DNA from: Metallosphaera sedula DSM 5348
GTDB lineage: Archaea; Thermoproteota; Thermoprotei_A; Sulfolobales; Sulfolobaceae
NCBI RefSeq assembly: GCF_000016605.1
Contig: NC_009440.1
Location: 1,054,001-1,118,000, forward strand
Length of the DNA stretch: 64,000 bases
Reading direction: 5' to 3'
Shown: one piece after another, positions 1 to 9,193 of the stretch
Layout of the letters: each line of letters starts with the position of its first letter
Position numbering within the stretch: the first letter of the stretch is position 1
Translations under genes and position numbers: made by a program
The notes under the pieces: generated by a model
Database searches by the model: none
Seen by the model: only the letters and a program-made list of their open reading frames with translations
Told to the model about the DNA's origin: nothing

Positions 1-809
1 GGGCCTCAAGGAAGGCCAAGGAGATGGTTCAGGAGGCAAGCGAGAAACAGCGCACAGAGGTGGACATTTCTTCCATTGTTATGAGCGTTAAGTGCGGGGA
101 ATCTGACACTACCTCGGGTTTAGCATCTAACCCCTCCGTCGGGGTCGTGGTGGATAAGATGGTTGACCTGGGAGCAGTTGCCATGTTTGGCGAAACCTCA
201 GAGCTTACGGGTGCAGAGGACATCGTAGCTGACAAGATGGCCAACGAAGCCTTAAGGGAAAAGTTCCTGAAGATCTATAGGGAGTACATTGACGTGATAG
301 AAAGGGAAGGTGCGGATCTCCTTGGATCCCAGCCCACCCAAGGAAACATTAAGGGAGGACTCTCCACGATAGAGGAGAAAGCGCTAGGGAACATTCAAAA
401 GCTCGGACATAGGAAGGTTAACTGCGTCCTTGATTACCTAGATCCTCTGGTTAGGGAGAAGCAAGGTACCCTATGTTTCGTGAACACCTCATCAGCGGCT
501 GCCGAGGCGGTGACGTTGTTCGCCGCTAAGGGATCAGTGCTCCACCTGTTCACCACGGGTCAAGGAAATATTGTGGGTCACCCCTTAATACCTGTGATAA
601 AGATAACTGGCAATCCCAAGACGGCTAGAACCATGAGTGAGCATATAGATGTGGACGTTTCGGATCTGCTAGACCTCAAGATCTCGCTAGAGGAGGCTGG
701 AGAGAGGGTGTTCAATTACATGCTTAGGGTCATGAACGGAAGGTTAACTGCCGCCGAGGTACTTCACCATGAGGAGTTCTCGCCGATAAAACTATACATA
801 AGTGCATAA
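1..809 (+). CDS. UxaA-family (altronate/galactarate dehydratase-like) hydrolyase, 5' partial
   Basis: The reading frame is open back to the first base, so the true start lies upstream; the first ATG inside is at 24. The visible part matches the C-terminal catalytic domain of the UxaA/GarD family, which dehydrates sugar acids such as altronate and galactarate with an iron-sulfur centre. Diagnostic stretches are VKCGESDTTSGLASNPSVG, with a conserved Cys in the family's usual CGGSD position, then GETSELTGAED, and the later STIEEKALGNIQK and TTGQGNIVGHPL. It lies 29 bases before an enolase-superfamily dehydratase and near a GntR regulator, which supports a sugar-acid or hydroxy-acid catabolic operon. 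The exact substrate cannot be read from sequence; sulfolactate sulfo-lyase belongs to the same family and is an alternative. Confidence 0.8.
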   Translation, partial: ASRKAKEMVQEASEKQRTEVDISSIVMSVKCGESDTTSGLASNPSVGVVVDKMVDLGAVAMFGETSELTGAEDIVADKMANEALREKFLKIYREYIDVIEREGADLLGSQPTQGNIKGGLSTIEEKALGNIQKLGHRKVNCVLDYLDPLVREKQGTLCFVNTSSAAAEAVTLFAAKGSVLHLFTTGQGNIVGHPLIPVIKITGNPKTARTMSEHIDVDVSDLLDLKISLEEAGERVFNYMLRVMNGRLTAAEVLHHEEFSPIKLYISA

Positions 810-838
810 ATAGTGGAGTTACTGGAGGGAACCACCGG

Positions 839-1981
839 GTGAACATTCAGATTTTTCCCCTATCTATTCCATTTTTTACTGATCCTGTGTCAGAATTTTC
901 TGATCAATGGTCAGTGCAGTTATACGTGAAGGCAAGTTGGGATGACGTGAGTGGTTGGGGAGAGACCGGCGTCTTCGGGAGCGGAATACTAGGGGCCTAC
1001 GTCTCAATCCTCAAGGAATTGATTGTCCCTCTTCTCAGTAGGTATCCCATCACCTTACCTTACGACGTTGAGACCTTCCTAGAGAAGGTAATGTTAACAG
1101 CGGGTAACTGTGGAGTTGTTACGGGGGCCATAAGCTCAGTGGAAATGGCCATGTGGGACGCTAGGGCAAGGAAGCTTAACACGTCCCTGGCGGAAATGCT
1201 TGGCGGGAGGGTTAGGGAAAGGGTGCCCGTTTACGGCAGTTTCCCAAGGTTTAAGTCCAGTGAGGATGTCGTATCCACTGTAGTTAAGACGACCGAGAGA
1301 GGTTACAAGATGATCAAGTTGCATCAACCTCCGTCCTCCGTGGTGGAGGACCTCCACGAGATCAGGGAGAAGATCGGATACGACGTGAAGGTTGCCCTAG
1401 ACATGAACGCTCCCTTCGACCTGGAGAGCGCGAAGAAGTTCGTGGACGCGGTGGCTAAATACGAGGTGGAGTGGGTAGAGGAGCCCATCTGGCCCTTGGA
1501 TGATTACGATTCATTGAGAAAGCTATGCGATTACTCCCCTGTACCCATAGCTGCAGGGGAGAACGAGTACACCATACACGGCTTCAGGAGGCTATTGGAG
1601 ACCGGAATCGCCTACCTTCAACCTGACATAGCCAAGATTGGGGGAGTAAGTAAGTTCCTGAAGGTTCTGGACTTAGCCTCAGGTTATAACGTGAAGGTTG
1701 CCCCGCATGACAGGCCAGATTCCTCACCGCTTTCCTTGATGTATGTCCTTCAGATCGCCTCCGCAAGGTCCGAAATTAGTATCATAGAGTTCACCATCTC
1801 GGATTTTCCATCAGGTTTATTCGAAAACATACCCAGATTTCGTCACGGGACACTGGAGGTTCCAGCGGGTCAAGGTATTGGGCTCAAAGTTAAAGAAGAT
1901 CAACTAGAAAAATATTCTTACGAGGAAAAACTAAGAATACTCGCCTTTAGCGACCTTGAAGCCAAACTAAGGGATAAATAG
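839..1981 (+). CDS. Enolase-superfamily (mandelate racemase/muconate lactonizing type) sugar-acid dehydratase
   Basis: 380 residues, normal length for the family. The chosen start is a GTG preceded by a Shine-Dalgarno-like GGAGGGA at 823-829. Visible catalytic elements in order: KLH (K160, H162) on the second barrel strand; metal ligands D188 (in VALDMNAPFD), E214 (in VEEPIWP) and E241 (in AAGENEY); and H290 (in VAPHDRPDSS), a likely general acid/base. This pattern fits a proton-abstracting dehydratase such as the gluconate, arabinonate or mannonate dehydratases of Sulfolobales, acting in the cytoplasm. It follows the UxaA-like gene by 29 bases, so the two are probably cotranscribed. The substrate is not determinable here. 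Confidence 0.85.
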   Translation: MNIQIFPLSIPFFTDPVSEFSDQWSVQLYVKASWDDVSGWGETGVFGSGILGAYVSILKELIVPLLSRYPITLPYDVETFLEKVMLTAGNCGVVTGAISSVEMAMWDARARKLNTSLAEMLGGRVRERVPVYGSFPRFKSSEDVVSTVVKTTERGYKMIKLHQPPSSVVEDLHEIREKIGYDVKVALDMNAPFDLESAKKFVDAVAKYEVEWVEEPIWPLDDYDSLRKLCDYSPVPIAAGENEYTIHGFRRLLETGIAYLQPDIAKIGGVSKFLKVLDLASGYNVKVAPHDRPDSSPLSLMYVLQIASARSEISIIEFTISDFPSGLFENIPRFRHGTLEVPAGQGIGLKVKEDQLEKYSYEEKLRILAFSDLEAKLRDK

Positions 1982-1984
1982 CAA

Positions 1985-1996
1985 GTTTAATAAAAT
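1985..1996 (+). promoter_or_regulatory. TATA box of the GntR-family gene
   Basis: AT-rich element TTTAATAAAATAG lies about 25 bases before the ATG at 2016, the spacing expected of an archaeal promoter with a very short or absent leader. It immediately follows the stop of the enolase-family gene, so the regulator has its own promoter. Confidence 0.5.
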
Positions 1997-2015
1997 AGTA
2001 TGCAGATTTGTATTC

Positions 2016-2675
2016 ATGTCTAACAGTTTAAGCGAAACTGCTTACGACGAGATCCTCAAGAGAATACTGAGAGGAGATTACGCTCAGGGACAACTCCTCA
2101 CAGAGGACAAGCTATGCAAGGATCTGAACATGAGCAGAACGCCAGTAAGGGAAGCACTCAAGATGCTGGAGTCTGAGGGAATAGTTAAGAAAATGAATAG
2201 ATCCTACGCTGTAATACATATTACATCAGACGAAGTGGAGAAATTATATGAGGTTAGAATTCCGCTAGAGTCCACGGCGAGCAGGTTGGCTGCAGTTCGG
2301 GCCAAACAGGAGGACATTGCCAAGATGGAGGAGATACTAAATAAGGTGAAGGAGGAAACGTATAAGGAGAATCCAGATCCGTCGAGGTTGGCGGAGCTTA
2401 ACGGCCAGTTCCACGACAGAGTCGCCATGGCCACGGAGAACCCTTTCATGTACTCCTACCTCAGGGAGATAAGATTGAAGTTAAGGGTGGTTAGGGTTAC
2501 GCTGTTTACCAGTTTCGATAGGAGAGTCGAGGAGCTTAGGGAGCATCAGGGTATATTGGACGCAATTAAGGCCAGAGATGCGGAAAGGGCATACGAGATG
2601 ATGATAAGTCACGAGAATAACGTGCTAGAGTACTTAAGGGCTAAGGTAATACCCATCTTGCTGACAAGGAGATAG
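2016..2675 (+). CDS. GntR-family transcriptional regulator, FadR/FCD subfamily
   Basis: 219 residues. Residues 7-75 form a GntR winged helix-turn-helix; the recognition-helix signature is MSRTPVREALKMLESEGIV. Residues about 80-210 are an all-helical FCD ligand-binding domain, with IPLESTASRLAA and the metal-binding-type LNGQFHDRVAMATENPFM followed by REHQGILDAIKARDAERA. FCD proteins of this type usually bind carboxylic or sugar acids and repress the adjacent catabolic genes. Here the neighbours are two dehydratases upstream and a hydantoinase/oxoprolinase pair downstream. GntR regulators are uncommon in archaea, so a bacterial origin of the cluster is possible. Confidence 0.88.
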   Translation: MSNSLSETAYDEILKRILRGDYAQGQLLTEDKLCKDLNMSRTPVREALKMLESEGIVKKMNRSYAVIHITSDEVEKLYEVRIPLESTASRLAAVRAKQEDIAKMEEILNKVKEETYKENPDPSRLAELNGQFHDRVAMATENPFMYSYLREIRLKLRVVRVTLFTSFDRRVEELREHQGILDAIKARDAERAYEMMISHENNVLEYLRAKVIPILLTRR

Positions 2676-2686
2676 GACTGCGTGAA

Positions 2687-2839
2687 GTGATAGAGACTTG
2701 CAAGACTTACGTATGTGAAGTAATGGATCTATCTCTTGAAGGCCCTGACTTCGCCAAGCTATGGAAGGGAGTAAAACGTGTCAGAACCGCCCACATCCGT
2801 GAGAAGCTGGAGATCACGGATTTAACTGTGTTGGGCTAG
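2687..2839 (+). other. Possible 50-residue ORF or gene remnant after the GntR gene
   Basis: An open frame of 50 codons starts with GTG at 2687 and ends with TAG, in the gap between the GntR gene and hyuA. The product begins MIETCKTYVCEVMDLSLEGP and ends RTAHIREKLEITDLTVLG. It has protein-like composition, but I recognise no family. It could be a fragment of a decayed dehydratase or simply chance. No convincing promoter is visible. Confidence 0.2.
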
Positions 2840-2904
2840 TAGACTTGGATCTGACCTGAACCTAACGTTCGAATATCTTTTCGCCTTTGTCGACCCACCG
2901 TCAT

Positions 2905-2914
2905 GAACTTAAGC
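2905..2914 (+). promoter_or_regulatory. TATA-like element of hyuA-hyuB
   Basis: GAACTTAAGC is centred about 25 bases before the hyuA ATG at 2935, consistent with a leaderless archaeal promoter. The gap upstream (2840-2904) shows no other signal. Confidence 0.4.
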
Positions 2915-2934
2915 CTCTTCCCGTCATATAATCC

Positions 2935-4860
2935 ATGGAGTGCAGGGTTGCAATTGACGTTGGTGGGACATTCACAGACTTCATAGCCCTAGTGAACGGG
3001 GAGATAGTCACGGTAAAGACTCTAACAAATCCAACGAGGCCCTCTCAAGTCATTAAGGACGTCCTGTCCTCGCTTGGATGTGAGGTCACGGAGGTCGTTC
3101 ACGCGACCACTCTCGCTACCAACGCCCTCCTGGGACAGGAGAAACTGGATCTCCCGAGGACGGCGCTCCTCACAACTAGGAGTTTCAGGGACGTGATAGA
3201 GATAGGGAGGCAGAATCGACCCCGTCTCTACGACCTCAACTTCGAGAAGCCGAGGCAACTGGTACCAAGGGAGTTGAGGGTTGAGGTTCAGGAGAGGGTT
3301 GACGCTCAGGGTAACATACTAGAAAGAGTTGAGGAGTCCGAGATCGAGAAAATTGCCCAGAACCTAAGGGAAAGAGGCGTTGAATCCGTCGCGATCAGTT
3401 ACCTTCACTCTTACCTTAACCCCACTAACGAGATCAGGACTGGGGAAGTCCTCTCTCGTCACTTCAGGTTTGTGTCCCTTTCCTCTGAGGTCGCCCCTGA
3501 ACCGAGGGAGTATGAGAGAACCTCCACCACCGTGGTTAACGCTGTCCTCATGCCCCTGATCTCCTCGTATCTGCAGGAACTCAACTTCCTTCCCTCCTTT
3601 CTGGTAATGTCAAGCTCAGGTGGCCTAGTTGACGTGGAGGAGGCCTCAAGGAAACCTGTCCAGCTCGTGGAGTCGGGCCCAGCCGCAGGGGTGATAGCCT
3701 CAGCCTCCCTCTTTCCAGGTAACGTGATCAGCTTTGACATGGGCGGGACCACGGCGAAGGCTGGGGTCGTCATCGACGGAAAGTTCGAGATCACGACCGA
3801 GTACGAGGTAGGTGGTGAGGTTCATCACGGCAGGGTGGTGAAGGGTAGCGGTTACCCCGTGAGGTTCCCCTTCGTGGACTTGGCAGAGGTCTCAGCTGGA
3901 GGAGGGACGGTGATCTGGAGAGACGACGCTGGGGCCTTAAGGGTTGGTCCCTTGAGTGCAGGGGCAGACCCAGGTCCCATGTGTTACGGAAGGGGAGGTG
4001 ATAAGCCCACGGTGACGGACGCAAACCTTGTCCTGGGAAGGGTGGGGGAGGTGATCGGTGGAGGGATGAGGCTAAAGCCCGAGTTGGCGAGGAAGGGGCT
4101 ATCCAGGCTCGGTGACCTGGAGGACGTGAGTAGGGATGCCCTTGCCCTGGTAAACCTGGAGATGGCCAGGGCCATAAGGCTTGTCACGGTGGAGAGGGGG
4201 CTGGATCCTTCAAGCTTCAGTCTCGTGGCCTTCGGTGGGGCTGGGCCACAGCACGCGGTTTACCTGGCAGAGGAACTGGGAATTTCCAAGGTGTTGATTC
4301 CACCTTACCCTGGGTTGTTTAGTGCCCTAGGCCTCCTCCTGGCTGACTGGCGCTTTGAGGCTAGGAAATCCTTTCCCAGGGACCTCGAGGCCGAGTTCGT
4401 GAAGCTGGAGAGGGAGCTTTACGACAGGTTGAAGGGGAAGGTGGGTCACTTCCTCAGGTACGCTGACGTCAGGTATCAGGGCCAGGGCTGGGAGCTCACA
4501 GTCCCCGTGAACGACGTCAACGAGATCAGGCAAGTCTTTGAGGAGAAGCACCTCTCAACCTACGGCTTCGTGATGAGCGATAGGGAGATTGAGGTCGTGA
4601 CCATAAGGGTGTTCGCCGTGAGAAGGAGACCCCTCCCACAGCTCTCAGTTGTGTCGGGGCAGGGGGACAGCCCCGTCAAGAGGAGGAAGGCCCTCCTAGA
4701 GGACGAGTGGGGTGAAGTGGACGTGTACGTTAGGGAGAAGTTGAGGAGGGGGGTTAGGGTGAGAGGTCCCGCAATCATAGAGGAGTTCAGCTCCACTACG
4801 GTGGTCAAGGACGGGTGGGAGGCCCTAGTAGACGAGTCCATAACCTTGGTGAGACCATGA
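2935..4860 (+). CDS. hyuA: Hydantoinase/oxoprolinase family protein, A subunit
   Basis: 641 residues, close to the usual 650-700 of HyuA proteins. The N-terminal signature [12 protein letters not shown] (about residues 8-19) belongs to the actin/HSP70-like ATP-binding fold. The central [13 protein letters not shown] (about 265-277) and later [18 protein letters not shown] (about 430-448) complete the family pattern. HyuA proteins work with HyuB in ATP-dependent opening of 5-oxoproline or N-methylhydantoin rings, or in related carboxylases of acetone and acetophenone. The stop overlaps the start of hyuB in an ATGA, the typical arrangement of translationally coupled subunits. The substrate cannot be assigned from sequence. 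Confidence 0.9.
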   Translation: MECRVAIDVGGTFTDFIALVNGEIVTVKTLTNPTRPSQVIKDVLSSLGCEVTEVVHATTLATNALLGQEKLDLPRTALLTTRSFRDVIEIGRQNRPRLYDLNFEKPRQLVPRELRVEVQERVDAQGNILERVEESEIEKIAQNLRERGVESVAISYLHSYLNPTNEIRTGEVLSRHFRFVSLSSEVAPEPREYERTSTTVVNAVLMPLISSYLQELNFLPSFLVMSSSGGLVDVEEASRKPVQLVESGPAAGVIASASLFPGNVISFDMGGTTAKAGVVIDGKFEITTEYEVGGEVHHGRVVKGSGYPVRFPFVDLAEVSAGGGTVIWRDDAGALRVGPLSAGADPGPMCYGRGGDKPTVTDANLVLGRVGEVIGGGMRLKPELARKGLSRLGDLEDVSRDALALVNLEMARAIRLVTVERGLDPSSFSLVAFGGAGPQHAVYLAEELGISKVLIPPYPGLFSALGLLLADWRFEARKSFPRDLEAEFVKLERELYDRLKGKVGHFLRYADVRYQGQGWELTVPVNDVNEIRQVFEEKHLSTYGFVMSDREIEVVTIRVFAVRRRPLPQLSVVSGQGDSPVKRRKALLEDEWGEVDVYVREKLRRGVRVRGPAIIEEFSSTTVVKDGWEALVDESITLVRP

Positions 4861-6389
4861 CCTCCTGGGAAATAGTGAGCAGGGCCCTCGAGTTCGTCGC
4901 CGAGGAGATGGGGGTAATGCTCAAGAGGTCTGCGATGTCGCCCAACATAAGGGAGAGGATGGATCACAGCTGTGCCATCGTCAACGAGAGGGGTGAGGTC
5001 GTGGCCCAGGCGGAGCACATCCCCGTTCACCTGGGATCGTTCAGCGTTGGGGTCAAGAATCTCCTGCAACAGGTTGAGCTCGAGGAAGGGGATATGGCGA
5101 TCGTGAATGATCCCTACGTGTCGGGGACACACCTCAACGACGTCATGGTAATGGCACCGTTACCTGGGGGACTGGGATATGTGGTGAACAAAGCACATCA
5201 CGTTGACGTTGGAGGGCCGATGCCGGGAAGCCTCAACCCCTCAGCCTCCACGCTGTATGAGGAGGGTTTCGTCATACCCCCTCTCAAGTTGATGAGGAAG
5301 GGGAAACTCAACGAGGATGTGGTGAAGATGATCAGGGAGAACTTTAAGGTCCCTGACACCTCACTTGGGGACCTGAACGCCCAGATCTCGGCTAACCTTG
5401 TGGGGATAGCCAGGGTAAAGCAACTAGTGGAGAGGTACGGCGTCTCGCAGGTGGTTGAAGCATGGAACACCTCAATGGAGTACGCAAGGAGGCTCACGTT
5501 GACAGAGCTGGCGAGATGGCCCAAGGGGTCTGGGGAGGACGAGGACTATCTGGAACTTGATAGGCTGACCAGGATTAGGGCGAGGGTGGAGATTAGCGAC
5601 CAGGGAGTCTTGGCCGACTTCACGGGCACGGATCCCCAGGTTGAGTCCCCCTTTAACGCCGTGTATGGGGTAACGTTCTCCGCGGTTAGCTTCGTGATAA
5701 GGTCTCTCCTTGGGAAGGACGTCCCAACAAACGAGGGCTTCTATAGCGTGGTCAGGGTTAAGGCACCCCTGGGGAGCCTCGTGAACCCCACGAAGCCGTC
5801 AGCTGTGGGTGGAGGAAACGTGGAAACCTCACAGAGGATAGCTGACGTCACGTTCAAGGCCCTGTCCCACCTGATGCCCGTCCCGGCAGCCGGGTCCGGG
5901 ACAATGATGAACATCATGATGGGAGGGTTGAGAGGGAGGTACTGGGCCTACTACGAGACTGTGGGAGGAGGCATGGGGGCCAGGCCTAACCGCGACGGAG
6001 TCTCAGCGGTCCAGGTCAACATGACCAACACCTTGAACACGCCTATAGAGATAGCGGAAAGGCAGTACCCCCTTCTCTTCACGGCATACAGGGTGAGGGA
6101 GGGAAGCGGAGGAAGAGGGAGGTTCAAGGGAGGTGACGGGATAGTTAGGGCCTTCAAGGTCATGGACAGGACGAGGTTGTCAGTGATGGCTGAGAGGTTC
6201 CTTATCCCACCTTGGGGGCTATTAGGTGGTGGAAACGGGAAACCAGGAAGGGTGACGATCGTGAGAGGTGGAGTCAGAAGGGAGATGCCCAGTAAGTTCT
6301 CAACTGTTCTGGAGTCAGGGGACGAGGTCGTGATAGAGACGCCAGGAGGCGGGGGACTAGGAAAAGAGGAGGAAACCTCGGAAGGCTAA
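4857..6389 (+). CDS. hyuB: Hydantoinase/oxoprolinase family protein, B subunit
   Basis: 510 residues from the ATG at 4857, which overlaps the hyuA stop by four bases. An in-frame codon at 4815 would add 14 unconserved residues and is rejected. Family features include [51 protein letters not shown], the HHVDVGG metal-type motif and the glycine-rich end [15 protein letters not shown]. With HyuA it would form the ATP-dependent hydantoinase/oxoprolinase or carboxylase complex in the cytoplasm. Composition matches hyuA and there is no sign of damage. Confidence 0.9.
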   Translation: MTSWEIVSRALEFVAEEMGVMLKRSAMSPNIRERMDHSCAIVNERGEVVAQAEHIPVHLGSFSVGVKNLLQQVELEEGDMAIVNDPYVSGTHLNDVMVMAPLPGGLGYVVNKAHHVDVGGPMPGSLNPSASTLYEEGFVIPPLKLMRKGKLNEDVVKMIRENFKVPDTSLGDLNAQISANLVGIARVKQLVERYGVSQVVEAWNTSMEYARRLTLTELARWPKGSGEDEDYLELDRLTRIRARVEISDQGVLADFTGTDPQVESPFNAVYGVTFSAVSFVIRSLLGKDVPTNEGFYSVVRVKAPLGSLVNPTKPSAVGGGNVETSQRIADVTFKALSHLMPVPAAGSGTMMNIMMGGLRGRYWAYYETVGGGMGARPNRDGVSAVQVNMTNTLNTPIEIAERQYPLLFTAYRVREGSGGRGRFKGGDGIVRAFKVMDRTRLSVMAERFLIPPWGLLGGGNGKPGRVTIVRGGVRREMPSKFSTVLESGDEVVIETPGGGGLGKEEETSEG

Positions 6390-6433
6390 GATTGAGAAGT
6401 CCATGAAAACATCATTTAATCTATGACGATCTC

Positions 6434-7228
6434 TCAGGAGACCTGGCCTAGTTCCTTGTGGAGGGGAATTGTCCTTATCACCGGGTTCACGGTCACTTTG
6501 GTCATCCCGTATCTCGGAAGCATCCTGATGGCAACAAGTCTGTCCAAACTATCGGGGGGATTGATTATATCCCTACCCCCCGTAGGCCTATTACCGAGGA
6601 GACCGGTCATAACACCGTCGATGATAACCTTGAGATTACTCGAGGATATTTTCTCTGGTGTCACCCATATCGATATTGTAAGCTCGTAATTCCCGACACC
6701 TCTAACTTGCCTGTTCACAATCTCAGCAATTTGGGCTTTCTTCTGCTTATCATTACCACTTGGTTGAACCTCTACGCTCAGTATGGGATCGCCCACCTCG
6801 TAGTGTTGAAAAGTGGAAGAATCGTTTCTATAGAAGAGGTACTCTGCGAGGGCCCTTGGCCTGACAGGTCGAGGCATCTTCTCCAACACTACACCCCTCT
6901 TCATCGCCTCATCGTACTTCCTCCCCTCATTCCTGTTTAGATTATAAGCAAGGAGATTGTCCAGGTCAGGTAATTTATTATCCTCCGATTTGGCAAGACA
7001 GTAGTGCACTTCCCCATGAAGTATTCCCTGAGAGCCAAGGGAGTGGACATAGTTAACCAAGGTGTTCCTGGCAATGCCCACCTCGATGGGGCTTGGGTTC
7101 AAACTGAGCATCTCTTGGAGCGAACGCATAACCCCTGACGTGAAGGTTATGCGCCTTTTGTCAGCAATCTCTCTTCGAGTGTTGGGATAGGGGATCGTCC
7201 TATCACCAATGGCATATACGAAATTCAT
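6434..7228 (-). CDS. Conserved-looking protein of unknown function in the ATPase cluster
   Basis: 264 residues read from 7228. I do not recognise the family. The N-terminal half has MNFVYAIGDRTIPYPNTRR and IARNTLVNYVHSLGSQG. A middle stretch reads MPRPVRPRALAEYLFYRND. The C-terminal half looks like a compact alpha/beta domain, with VGDPILSVEVQPSGND, ELTISIWVTPEKIS and SNLKVIIDGVMTGLL. No membrane segments, signal peptide or catalytic motif is evident. The segment NLKVIIDGVMTGL loosely resembles the helix of RusA-type resolvases but lacks the acidic pattern, so I make no functional call. It is the last gene of a minus-strand run with two ATPases and a TOPRIM gene, which makes a role in defence or nucleic-acid metabolism a guess from context only. 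Confidence 0.6.
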   Translation of the reverse strand: MNFVYAIGDRTIPYPNTRREIADKRRITFTSGVMRSLQEMLSLNPSPIEVGIARNTLVNYVHSLGSQGILHGEVHYCLAKSEDNKLPDLDNLLAYNLNRNEGRKYDEAMKRGVVLEKMPRPVRPRALAEYLFYRNDSSTFQHYEVGDPILSVEVQPSGNDKQKKAQIAEIVNRQVRGVGNYELTISIWVTPEKISSSNLKVIIDGVMTGLLGNRPTGGRDIINPPDSLDRLVAIRMLPRYGMTKVTVNPVIRTIPLHKELGQVS

Positions 7229-7393
7229 CTATTCTATTATGAATATCACTCCTAAAAATTTTCACATGACAATCTCATACAAATCAAGACGAGAATCTCT
7301 CCATGTCTCTGATGACTTTTGTGTGAATCTTTCCAAGAATGCATCGAAAGAAGTGGATCTCATCCTTTCCCCTAGAGATAAGCCTTCACCAAT

Positions 7394-8416
7394 TCAACCC
7401 CTCAGGTCTATCCCTAGTTCATTTATGTACTCCCCGATCTCTTTTCCCCTATGGACCCTCACTAATACCTCATCCTTCTCCCTAAATCTCTTGAACTGCC
7501 ACACCTGAATATCCTTACCCTCATCCAGGAATTCGAGAAATTCAAGGGACTGGGTGGTCACGAACCATTGAGCCCGTGAAGTCCTCATAATCTCAATAAG
7601 TTTCACCATCAGCGTCTTGTGTAGGTGATTTTCAACATTATCGTACACCACCACGTCAAGTGAGGAAGCCAGGAGGAGAAGTACCATGGACGAGATTCCG
7701 CCACCCAACATTGGCAGATAAAGCATCTTCCCCCTCTCATCCAGCACGGCAATTTGATTTCTGCCCAGCTCATCGGGAACATAGCCTATGAAGTCGAGTC
7801 CCAGAACCCGCTTTATCTCCTCCTTTCCCTTGGCAAGTCCGGGGCTAACGCATGAGAGGAAGTTCCCATAGAATAGGCTGTTCATTGGATTTGGCATGGA
7901 ATAGGCCACAAAATCGATCTCCCTAGATCTCCCTTTCCTTGATACCTGAACCGAGTTCGAATTACCCGTGCTGGTTGCCACCGAGTAGTATGCAATGAGG
8001 GTTTCCTCTTCTGAAGGGCCAGTAACCTTGAGCCCGCTATACCTTAAGGGGTGGCCAAAACTCGTGGGGAGCAATAACTTGAGTACCTCCTCACTACTGG
8101 CATTGCTAAGGGTCAAATCGTTCACGGTCATGGAAACCTCTTCACTGGCTAGATAATACAACCAAGAGTCGTCCATTCTCAGGGTGGGTAATAGCCCAAC
8201 GACGTTGTTGGGCGACCTGGAGTAATGAAGTAACGCGGTGGACAGGGCCTCGAGAAATAACGTCTTAAGGCTCCCGTTAGATCCAGTTATTATGTTTATC
8301 TTTGAGGGTTTAAGTTCAACCTCCTTACCGTCCTCATTCATGAAGCTTACTCCTCTAATCTTCCTTATGATCACTTTCTCGACAACGGGATACTTAGTGG
8401 TGGCTTCGCTTCGCAT
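7394..8416 (-). CDS. ABC/OLD-type AAA ATPase with noncanonical Walker B
   Basis: 340 residues. The N-terminus VIIRKIRGVSFM leads to Walker A GSNGSLKT (residues 45-52). A late GGGISSMVLLLLASSLDV takes the place of the ABC signature region, followed by VVVYDNVENHLH at the Walker B site and WFVTTQSLEFLEFL at the H-loop position. This is the layout of the AAA_15/AAA_21 ATPases found in OLD nucleases and PARIS AriA. The usual DEPE is replaced by DNVE, and the switch His by Gln (TTQS rather than STHS). ATP hydrolysis may therefore be altered. The gene sits 153 bases after the TOPRIM gene in the same direction. It has no nuclease domain of its own, so a partner in the cluster is likely. Confidence 0.75.
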   Translation of the reverse strand: MRSEATTKYPVVEKVIIRKIRGVSFMNEDGKEVELKPSKINIITGSNGSLKTLFLEALSTALLHYSRSPNNVVGLLPTLRMDDSWLYYLASEEVSMTVNDLTLSNASSEEVLKLLLPTSFGHPLRYSGLKVTGPSEEETLIAYYSVATSTGNSNSVQVSRKGRSREIDFVAYSMPNPMNSLFYGNFLSCVSPGLAKGKEEIKRVLGLDFIGYVPDELGRNQIAVLDERGKMLYLPMLGGGISSMVLLLLASSLDVVVYDNVENHLHKTLMVKLIEIMRTSRAQWFVTTQSLEFLEFLDEGKDIQVWQFKRFREKDEVLVRVHRGKEIGEYINELGIDLRG

Positions 8417-8569
8417 GAAAAAGAACTGTACGCCTAGTTTTTATCCCTTCATGAGAACATACTGAGTGTGTCCAACAAGTCCAAGAACGAGCACATGGAG
8501 GTTGGTTCTCATCCCCTCTTCCTTCTGCGCACTAACTGAATAATATACTCTCCTGGTTCCCAGGCCAAC

Positions 8570-9193
8570 TCACATTGGAAAGTAAGGCAAAACACATTTC
8601 TTAAAGATCTCCTCCAGATCGCTCAATCGTTGTAAGGTTAAATCCTTACATACCTCTGCCTTCCTACCTTTGGCCTCCTCTTCGTTGACCTGAAGTAAAT
8701 TTTCCATGTTCGGCATAACCACAAGCGAGTGTACACTAAACCCCCCAATTTTACACTTAACGTAAATGATCCGACACGTAATATCCGACCTCGGATCGGC
8801 ATCCTCGCATCTTATCTTGTTACTGCAATCTTCGTACTTATTCGAGTCGCAATCCAGCATGATCATCAGGTTTACTCTGTCTTTCATCCAGGGGAAACGT
8901 TGAGTAATGGATTTCGTGAAGTTAGGAAGAGTTTTAGTGTACAATAGCTTGGTGGTCTCCTCCTGGCTAAACTGAAAAATAAAGTAGAATTTATCATTCT
9001 TAAAACGCACGTATTTCCTTCGGTTTTTTATGAAGAAGTTCTCAATAAACTGTTTTAATTTCATATCTTGCTCCGACAACCTCATAAAAAGGTCACTGTT
9101 GTCCTCGCTTGAGTTATTATCACTTAATCTGAGCAGTGTTGTAAGGAATGCCTGGTCGCAATCTCCCTCAACAAACATAACGTAAAAGTTCAT
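8570..9193 (-). CDS. TOPRIM-like (DUF3226-type) protein partnered with an ATPase
   Basis: 207 residues. The N-terminus MNFYVMFVEGDCDQAFLTTL carries the TOPRIM glutamate E9 in the usual VEG-D pattern. VNLMIMLDCDSNK provides the D-x-D pair (D114, D116). Together they form a metal-binding site of the type found in OLD-family and primase-like nucleases. The remainder is basic and helical. Its start overlaps the stop of the upstream ATPase by four bases (ATGA), so the two are translationally coupled. By analogy with OLD nucleases and PARIS (AriA ATPase with AriB TOPRIM), this is probably the effector nuclease. That analogy is inference, and the exact subfamily is uncertain. Confidence 0.7.
   Translation of the reverse strand: MNFYVMFVEGDCDQAFLTTLLRLSDNNSSEDNSDLFMRLSEQDMKLKQFIENFFIKNRRKYVRFKNDKFYFIFQFSQEETTKLLYTKTLPNFTKSITQRFPWMKDRVNLMIMLDCDSNKYEDCSNKIRCEDADPRSDITCRIIYVKCKIGGFSVHSLVVMPNMENLLQVNEEEAKGRKAEVCKDLTLQRLSDLEEIFKKCVLPYFPM

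Noticed and set aside
4560-5132. 190-codon minus-strand frame across the hyuA-hyuB junction
   Set aside because: It is the antisense shadow of two well-supported genes in GC-rich sequence.
6458-6940. 160-codon plus-strand frame
   Set aside because: It lies antisense to the 264-residue minus-strand gene, which has the better composition and fits the minus-strand gene run.
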